From an uncultured Eubacteriales bacterium (GTDB lineage: Bacteria > Bacillota > Clostridia > Peptostreptococcales > Anaerovoracaceae): a stretch of 9,681 nucleotides of DNA. The DNA is taken from the NCBI GenBank assembly GCA_900542245.1, contig UQMQ01000089.1, positions 1 to 9,681 on the forward strand, read 5' to 3'. The notes below the pieces were generated by a model. That model made no database searches, was not told where the DNA came from, and worked only from the letters and a program-made list of their open reading frames with translations. A program made the translations under genes and the position numbers. Every line of letters starts with the position of its first letter. Position 1 is the stretch's first letter. Positions 6,292 through 9,681 of this stretch are shown here, piece by piece.

Positions 6292-6320
6292 ATCTTAACA
6301 TGATTTTAATTTTTTTACAA
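6292..6320 (-). promoter_or_regulatory. Sigma-70 promoter of the DUF975 gene
   Basis: On the minus strand, TTGTAA (6320-6315) and TAAGAT (6297-6292) are 17 bases apart, with A-rich sequence between and around them. The expected leader is about 45 bases. It lies in the 108-base gap after mutY, where I see no clear mutY terminator. Confidence 0.6.
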
Positions 6321-6350
6321 GTCCTCTGAAAAATGTCGCGGCGCAATGCG

Positions 6351-7388
6351 TCAAAAATACTGAAATGCCGATGGTAGCGGGATTTCCGCCTCCATCTGCG
6401 CCGCATCGACCCAGATCCAGTCGTGCGCCGGACCGTCCGCTTCACAGCTGCACGTGATATAATATCCCGTCATATGCCATTCAACATGCGTAAAAATATG
6501 CTTGTATTCGCTCTGCCGCTGCAAGCCGGTCGGCATGCAGCCCCATGCTTCTGCGGTCTGCAGCGCCTCTGCGGCGGTCATTTTTTGTTCCAGATTCGGA
6601 TATTGGTACAGCCCCGCCAGTATGCCCTTCGCGCCGCGTTTCTGCACCGCGAGCTGCTCGCCGCACTGCAGAATAAAGACGGTCATTTCAATGATCTTGC
6701 GTTCTTTTTTTGCGGTCTTGACCGGATAGCGGTCAAAGGTCTGATGCTCTCCGGCTCCGCAAAATGCGCGGATCGGGCAAAGTTCACATTTCGGCGTACC
6801 GTTCGGCACACAGACAATCGCACCGATCTCCATGAGCCCTTGCGTAAACACGCCGCATTGTTTCTGCGGATACAGGGTCTGTAGCATAAGCGCATAGCGC
6901 CGTTTGGTCGACTGCAGCAGAATATCCGTATCATCTTCTGTCAGTCGGCTCATCACACGCAGCACATTGCCGTCAACAGCTGCGACACGCTCGTCGAAAC
7001 AGTTGGATGCGATCGCACCCGCCGTATACGCCCCGATGCCCGGGAGTTTCAGGATCTCCTCATATCGCGCTGGGAAGCTTCCCTCATATTCTTCCATGAT
7101 CATTCTCGCTGCTTTCTGCATATTGCGCACGCGATTATAGTAACCAAGTCCCTGCCAGAGCTTGAGGAGGGTTTCCTCTTCCGTCTGTGCCAACGCCTGT
7201 ACGTTCGGCAGCGCTTCCATCCATCGCCTGTAATAATCCCGTACCGCCTCCACTCTCGTCTGCTGCAGCATAATCTCGGAAACCCAGACATGATAGGGAT
7301 CTTTATCTTTTCTCCACGGCAGATCACGTTGGTTTTCTTGAAACCATGACATGACTGCCTGCGTAAATTCTTGATCAATCGTTTTCAT
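6351..7388 (-). CDS. mutY: A/G-specific adenine glycosylase MutY, 345 aa
   Basis: MutY removes adenine mispaired with 8-oxoguanine, starting base-excision repair in the nucleoid. All key parts are present: the catalytic glutamate E38 in SEIMLQQTRVEAV, the helix-hairpin-helix LPGIGAYTAGAI (115-126), the catalytic aspartate D139 in VDGNVLRV, and four cluster cysteines C193, C201, C204 and C210 (spacing 7, 2, 5) for a [4Fe-4S] centre. A C-terminal NUDIX-like domain (about 230-345) reads 8-oxoguanine and contains the HIFTHVEWHM loop. The length is normal for the family. The frame extends to a TTG at 7403, but the ATG at 7386-7388 is preceded by AAGAGGT and begins where homology starts. The gene is divergent from thiT and appears transcribed alone. 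Anaerobes keep MutY for transient oxygen damage. Confidence 0.97.
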   Translation of the reverse strand: MKTIDQEFTQAVMSWFQENQRDLPWRKDKDPYHVWVSEIMLQQTRVEAVRDYYRRWMEALPNVQALAQTEEETLLKLWQGLGYYNRVRNMQKAARMIMEEYEGSFPARYEEILKLPGIGAYTAGAIASNCFDERVAAVDGNVLRVMSRLTEDDTDILLQSTKRRYALMLQTLYPQKQCGVFTQGLMEIGAIVCVPNGTPKCELCPIRAFCGAGEHQTFDRYPVKTAKKERKIIEMTVFILQCGEQLAVQKRGAKGILAGLYQYPNLEQKMTAAEALQTAEAWGCMPTGLQRQSEYKHIFTHVEWHMTGYYITCSCEADGPAHDWIWVDAAQMEAEIPLPSAFQYF

Positions 7389-7420
7389 GCATACCTCTTG
7401 CAAATGATTTATACAGGCAT

Positions 7421-7450
7421 ATCATAACATAAACTGCATGCGCGCCGCAA
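7421..7450 (-). promoter_or_regulatory. Candidate promoter of mutY
   Basis: On the minus strand, TTGCGG (7450-7445) and TATGAT (7426-7421) are 18 bases apart, about 33 bases before the mutY start codon. The -35 box is imperfect, but this is the best match in the short upstream region. Confidence 0.45.
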
Positions 7451-7464
7451 GCATCAGTTATACG

Positions 7465-7497
7465 CAGCAGGTATCGATCCGGAGGAAATAACTGCTG
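7465..7497. repeat. Inverted repeat in the mutY-thiT divergent gap
   Basis: CAGCAG (7465-7470) and CTGCTG (7492-7497) flank a 21-base spacer containing GGAGGAAATAA. With ATA and TAT just outside, the pairing extends past a two-base bulge. It could be a regulator site between the divergent genes. The rest of 7451-7533 holds nothing else I can interpret. Confidence 0.3.
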
Positions 7498-7533
7498 TAT
7501 GTTCAAAAAATCAAGGAAAAGCGCGAAAAAAAG

Positions 7534-7562
7534 TTGACAGGCTCTCTGATATACAGTAAAAT
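7534..7562 (+). promoter_or_regulatory. Sigma-70 promoter of thiT
   Basis: A perfect TTGACA (7534-7539) and TAAAAT (7557-7562) are separated by exactly 17 bases. Transcription should start near 7569, a few bases before the first paired base of the TPP riboswitch, which fits a riboswitch leader. Confidence 0.85.
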
Positions 7563-7577
7563 ATTTTTGAAAAATTA

Positions 7578-7714
7578 TTGCTAGGGGAGCTTTTGCTGAG
7601 ATTTACCAAAGGGCTTTCGTGAAGATGTCACTTCTTAAACAGTGAACTTCCGCATTGTCCTAGGATAAACCCTCATAACCTGATCCGGTCAGTACCGGCG
7701 TAGGGAAGCAGCAA
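7578..7714 (+). ncRNA. TPP riboswitch aptamer (THI element)
   Basis: The conserved blocks occur in order: GGGGAGC (7584-7590), GCTGAGA (7595-7601), ACCCTCATAACCTGATC (7669-7685) and GCGTAGGGAAGCA (7698-7710). P1 forms between TTGCT (7578-7582) and AGCAA (7710-7714). P5 is CCGGT (7685-7689) with ACCGG (7694-7698). P3 is reduced to a two-base-pair stem with a UUUU loop. Between GCTGAGA and the 3' strand of P2 sits a long facultative P3a arm containing GAAG/CTTC and TCACT/AGTGA pairs. The aptamer binds thiamine pyrophosphate, which normally turns the downstream gene off; that gene is the thiamine transporter thiT, 107 bases on. Confidence 0.96.
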
Positions 7715-7783
7715 CATCAGTTTTATTCTCATGGCTATGCAGTGTATGGCTTCTGCGCTATGCGATGCTGCGATGCTGTGAGT

Positions 7784-7820
7784 ACCGGTTCCCCTCCTAT
7801 TTATGACAGGAGGTTTTTTT
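7784..7820 (+). promoter_or_regulatory. Riboswitch expression platform: switching hairpin that hides the thiT Shine-Dalgarno
   Basis: CCTCCT (7793-7798) and AGGAGG (7808-7813) form a 6-bp hairpin with a 9-base loop, followed by seven T (7814-7820) and then the thiT ATG. The 3' arm is the ribosome binding site, so the same hairpin can block translation and act as a weak terminator. The segment just 5', GTTCCCCT (7788-7795), is complementary to AGGGGAGC (7583-7590), the 5' strand of aptamer P2, and overlaps the CCTCCT arm. This gives a direct switch: without TPP the P2 strand can hold CCTCCT away and free the ribosome site. Confidence 0.75.
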
Positions 7821-8378
7821 ATGTCACAGATTTCATCAACTCAAAACAGCAAACGCAATCTTTACAGTATTGTTCTCTGTGCGATTCTGATCGCACTCTC
7901 TTTTGTCCTCGGTATGGTCAAGATCATTCCGATGCCTTACGGCGGCTCGATCACGCTGTTCAGTATGCTGGCAGCGACCCTTACCGGCTACTTCTGCGGG
8001 CCGAAATGGGGTCTTACCTCAGGCGTTGCGCTCGGTCTGTTAAACCTGATCATCGACCCGGTCATCCTGTTCCCGATGCAGGTGCTTCTCGACTATGTTT
8101 TGGCGTTCGGCTGTCTGGGGCTTTCCGGATTTTTCAGCAATAAGAAAAACGGCTTGTACATCGGTTATATCGTCGCGATCATCGGCAGATTTATCTGCTC
8201 CTTCCTCTCCGGTTTTATCTTCTTCGGTGAATACGCGCCGGAAGGCATGAATCCGGTTTGGTACAGCTTTTTATACAATATCTTCTACATCGGCGGCGAA
8301 GGCGTGCTGACTCTGATCGTGCTGGCATTACCGCCGGTTAAGAATGCAATCTATCGCCTCAAGAAAGAACGTTTTTAG
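7821..8378 (+). CDS. thiT: Thiamine transporter S-component ThiT (ECF transporter), 185 aa
   Basis: ThiT is the substrate-binding membrane subunit of an energy-coupling-factor transporter; it captures thiamine and works with a shared EcfA-EcfA'-EcfT module encoded elsewhere. The protein is almost wholly hydrophobic, with about six membrane segments. Visible family features are PMPYGGSITLFSML (37-50), LLDYVLAFGCLGLSGF (89-104) and GMNPVWYSFLYNIFYIGGEG (142-161), whose Trp, Tyr and Asn match the thiamine-binding region of ThiT. An A-I-L-I-A motif (21-25) in the first helix fits the AxxxA contact with EcfT. The start is the ATG at 7821, seven bases after AGGAGG; the earlier ATG at 7803 lies inside the regulatory hairpin and has no ribosome site. 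The TPP riboswitch upstream confirms the thiamine link. It is the only plus-strand gene and is transcribed alone. Confidence 0.96.
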   Translation: MSQISSTQNSKRNLYSIVLCAILIALSFVLGMVKIIPMPYGGSITLFSMLAATLTGYFCGPKWGLTSGVALGLLNLIIDPVILFPMQVLLDYVLAFGCLGLSGFFSNKKNGLYIGYIVAIIGRFICSFLSGFIFFGEYAPEGMNPVWYSFLYNIFYIGGEGVLTLIVLALPPVKNAIYRLKKERF

Positions 8379-8399
8379 TAGGCAATCATCACTTCCACC

Positions 8400-8427
8400 T
8401 GTCTTGCACAAGCAGACGTGCAAGGCA
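8400..8427 (+). other. Hairpin after thiT, first of two
   Basis: TGTCTTGCAC (8400-8409) and GTGCAAGGCA (8418-8427) form a 10-bp stem with one G-U pair and an 8-base loop, 21 bases past the thiT stop. No U-run follows directly. It may protect the message end or help the terminator behind it. Confidence 0.6.
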
Positions 8428-8431
8428 CACG

Positions 8432-8471
8432 AAAGGAGCCTCTCTATCAAAGATTGGCTCCTTTTCCTTTT
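8432..8471 (+). terminator. Terminator of thiT
   Basis: AAAGGAGCC (8432-8440) and GGCTCCTTT (8456-8464) form a perfect 9-bp stem with a 15-base loop, followed by the T-rich run TTTTCCTTTT. It should end thiT transcription before the convergent crt gene. Read on the other strand it lacks a U-run, so a separate crt terminator is expected; I see only a weak AAAGA/TCTTT hairpin at about 8514-8530. Confidence 0.75.
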
Positions 8472-8552
8472 GCATCTTTCTTGTTCATATGTCAAGAGGA
8501 ATCGTTCTGTTAAAAGACGCTGCCTCTTTCATACTGTAAATCCAGATTGACT

Positions 8553-9329
8553 TTACTTGCCCTGATATTCGTATTTCGTCTTGTTCAGGAACGCCTTCAT
8601 GCCCTCCTTCTGGTCCTCGGTGCCGAAGCATACGCCGAAGCCCTCTGCTTCGAGTGCGCAGCCGCTGAACAGATCCAAATGGTAGCCCTTGTTGAGAAGG
8701 GTCTTGCAAGCCATGACTGCGACCGGCGCGTTGGACGCGATCTTCTGTGCCATCGCTTCCGCTGTCGGCATCAGTTCTTCCGGCTCGACTACCTTCTGCA
8801 CCAGCCCGATTCTGAGTGCCTCATCCGCTTTGATGTTCTGCGCGGTCAGAATCAGCATCGCCGCGTTGCCAGGTCCGACGATCTTGGATAATCTCTGTGT
8901 ACCGCCAAATCCCGGTGTGATGCCGAGGCCTGCTTCCGGCTGTCCGAACACCGCCTTTGCGGATGCCAAGCGAATATCGCATGCCATCGAAAGCTCGCAG
9001 CCGCCGCCGAGCGCAAAACCATTTACCGCAGCGATGACCGGTTTCTCGGTCTTTTCGATGAAGTTCATCACTCTGTGGCCTTTTTGTGCAAAGCGCTTGC
9101 CCTCCACCGGATTCAATGTAGACATCTCCGCGATATCTGCGCCCGCGACGAAGGATCTGCCCTCACCGGTCACGATCACACATCTGACGTTTTCGTCTTT
9201 ATCAATAACATTAAATACATCGAACAATTCATCTAAAACGGTCGAATTTAAGGCGTTCAATGCCTCCGGCCGGTTGATCGTAACGGTAGCCACCTTATCT
9301 TTTACTTCATACTTGATTGTCTGATACAT
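8553..9329 (-). CDS. crt: Crotonase: 3-hydroxybutyryl-CoA dehydratase (enoyl-CoA hydratase family), 258 aa
   Basis: Crt reversibly dehydrates 3-hydroxybutyryl-CoA to crotonyl-CoA in the cytoplasmic butyrate/butanol pathway. The sequence follows the clostridial Crt pattern very closely: TINRPEALNALN (17-28), FVAGADIAEM (60-69) forming part of the CoA site and oxyanion hole, GFALGGGCELSMACDIR (104-120) with catalytic E112, FGQPEAGLGITPGFGGTQRL (128-147) with catalytic E132, then TAQNIKADEALRIGLV and the FGTEDQKEGM motif near the end. The length is normal. The ATG at 9327-9329 follows AAAGGAAG. Unusually for this enzyme, no bcd, etfBA, hbd or thl gene adjoins it; thiT converges from the left and a palindrome-rich region lies upstream. 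A Rex-type operator over its promoter suggests control by the NADH/NAD+ ratio. A more general short-chain enoyl-CoA hydratase role cannot be excluded. Confidence 0.93.
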   Translation of the reverse strand: MYQTIKYEVKDKVATVTINRPEALNALNSTVLDELFDVFNVIDKDENVRCVIVTGEGRSFVAGADIAEMSTLNPVEGKRFAQKGHRVMNFIEKTEKPVIAAVNGFALGGGCELSMACDIRLASAKAVFGQPEAGLGITPGFGGTQRLSKIVGPGNAAMLILTAQNIKADEALRIGLVQKVVEPEELMPTAEAMAQKIASNAPVAVMACKTLLNKGYHLDLFSGCALEAEGFGVCFGTEDQKEGMKAFLNKTKYEYQGK

Positions 9330-9409
9330 CTTTATCTTCCTTTCTTGCCTTTAGAAAATATCTCTGTCAAAGCTATGCATATCTTCAACAGTTTCTTTTT
9401 GCATCACGC

Positions 9410-9425
9410 TGTTAATAGTTTAACA
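9410..9425. promoter_or_regulatory. Rex-type redox operator upstream of crt
   Basis: TGTTAA (9410-9415), TAGT, TTAACA (9420-9425) is a perfect 6-4-6 palindrome matching the core of the Rex consensus TTGTTAA-N4-TTAACAA; only the outermost base on each side differs. It overlaps the proposed -10 box of crt. Rex represses fermentation genes, crt operons among them in clostridia, and leaves the DNA when NADH rises. Rex control here is inferred. Confidence 0.75.
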
Positions 9426-9446
9426 CTTCTGCGCACATTATGCAAG
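9418..9446 (-). promoter_or_regulatory. Promoter of crt
   Basis: On the minus strand, TTGCAT and TAAACT are 17 bases apart, with the -10 box inside the Rex-type palindrome. The leader would be about 80 bases. A second imperfect dyad, ACACTT and AAGTGT, brackets the spacer. Confidence 0.55.
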
Positions 9447-9488
9447 TGTAAAAGCTGTAATATTCCAAACTTTAGCATCTTAAAATGC

Positions 9489-9515
9489 ATCCAAAAGTCC
9501 GGGTATCCAAAAGTC
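9489..9515 (+). repeat. Two direct copies of ATCCAAAAGTC
   Basis: ATCCAAAAGTC occurs at 9489-9499 and 9505-9515, a 16-base period. A related CAAAAGT occurs again in the neighbouring palindrome block. Two copies are too few for a CRISPR or an iteron array. Confidence 0.5.
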
Positions 9516-9537
9516 TGCTGACAAAAAACCTGTGCTA

Positions 9538-9626
9538 ACGACAAAAGTGCGCATAACGAAATCTGAGATTTCTATGCGCACATGGCGCTCACCTATGAGC
9601 GCCACTTCGCAAGGTGCTTTTGTCGT
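9538..9626. repeat. Branched palindrome: outer stem enclosing two strong hairpins
   Basis: An outer 10-bp stem, ACGACAAAAG (9538-9547) with CTTTTGTCGT (9617-9626), encloses three further inverted repeats. The first is TGCGCATA/TATGCGCA (9548-9555, 9573-9580) continued, past an AC bulge, by GAAATC/GATTTC (9558-9563, 9567-9572). The second is TGGCGCTCA/TGAGCGCCA (9583-9591, 9596-9604) with loop CCTA. The third is a small CTT/AGG stem (9605-9614). Both large hairpins are perfect apart from the bulge. This looks like a dispersed palindromic repeat or a structured transcript. It is not a gene or a simple terminator. Confidence 0.8.
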
Positions 9627-9681
9627 GATTCCGGAAATATCGCATAGCGATATTTCCTACATAATCAAAGAGACCCCCGCA
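9589..9681 (-). other. Open minus-strand frame entering from the right edge (uncertain)
   Basis: One minus-strand frame is open from the window edge for 30 codons, through the 9633-9657 hairpin and into the branched palindrome, ending at TGA (9591-9589). It includes a YVGNIAMRYFRNHDKS stretch. Another frame ends at TAG (9659-9657), just before that hairpin. Either could be the tail of a gene outside the window. Composition is dictated by the palindromes, so coding is doubtful. Confidence 0.2.
9633..9657. repeat. Perfect 11-bp hairpin beside the branched palindrome
   Basis: GGAAATATCGC (9633-9643) and GCGATATTTCC (9647-9657) pair perfectly around a 3-base ATA loop. It lies 6 bases after the branched element and shares its AAAT and GCGATA-like words, so both may be modules of one repeat unit. 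No U-run follows on either strand. Confidence 0.75.

Noticed and set aside
7499..7537. Short basic peptide ORF (12 codons) upstream of the thiT promoter
   Set aside because: The GGAGG is 13 bases from the ATG, no promoter precedes it, and its stop overlaps the thiT -35 box, so it is unlikely to be expressed as a leader peptide.
7803..7820. Upstream ATG giving a ThiT six residues longer
   Set aside because: This ATG lies in the loop of the regulatory hairpin and has no SD; the AGGAGG is correctly spaced only for the ATG at 7821.
8689..9324. Long plus-strand open frame (211 codons) opposite crt
   Set aside because: Antisense shadow of a highly conserved crotonase; no ribosome site and no domain.
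9489..9515. Start of a CRISPR or iteron array
   Set aside because: Only two 11-base copies with a 5-base gap; no third copy and no cas or rep gene.
9531..9630. Integron attC-like or tRNA cloverleaf-like fold
   Set aside because: The branched shape and a GCTAAC at the left end recall these, but there is no matching GTTRRRY right end, no integrase, and none of the conserved tRNA positions (no T-loop GTTCRA, no CCA-stem pattern).

Overview
The window reads as a chromosomal segment of an anaerobic member of the Clostridia (Bacillota), probably a butyrate-forming one. The reasons are a crotonase that closely follows the clostridial Crt pattern and sits under a Rex-type operator, an ECF-type thiamine transporter under a TPP riboswitch, a DUF975 membrane protein, a PRK06851-type ATPase, a sigma/DUF4367 pair, and AGGAGG-type ribosome binding sites throughout. 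The species cannot be named from the sequence alone. No rRNA, tRNA, CRISPR array, transposase or phage gene was found.

Layout. All genes lie on the minus strand except thiT. At the left edge (1-577, AT-rich) are two small secreted proteins, the first cut by the window edge. Upstream of them in transcription order is an overlapping ECF sigma factor / DUF4367 anti-sigma-like pair (697-2033). Next come a divergent MurE-type Mur ligase (2137-3636) with its own promoter and a dyad over the -10 box, and a PRK06851-family P-loop protein (3827-4945) whose second half has lost its P-loop. A DUF975 membrane protein with a long hydrophilic tail (5121-6242) and the DNA-repair glycosylase MutY (6351-7388) complete this run.

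The 432-base gap between mutY and thiT carries the divergent mutY and thiT promoters, a TPP riboswitch with an extra P3a arm, and a switching hairpin whose 3' arm is the thiT Shine-Dalgarno itself. thiT (7821-8378) ends in two tandem hairpins and converges on crt (8553-9329). The last 352 bases hold the crt promoter with a perfect TGTTAA-N4-TTAACA site, then a dense block of nested palindromes that looks like a dispersed repeat or a structured RNA/DNA element.

How the genes work together. This is mostly a mosaic of short independent units. Three show readable regulation: thiT is controlled by thiamine pyrophosphate, crt by the NADH/NAD+ ratio through Rex (inferred), and the sigma/anti-sigma pair may control the secreted protein next to it. 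Several starts were moved from the longest open frame to internal ATG codons with better ribosome binding sites (sigma factor, DUF975 protein, MutY, ThiT); the ATPase keeps a TTG start with a strong site. The least familiar items are the divergent Mur ligase, the half-degenerate ATPase, the palindrome cluster at the right edge and the interlocking inverted repeats between the two secreted-protein genes.
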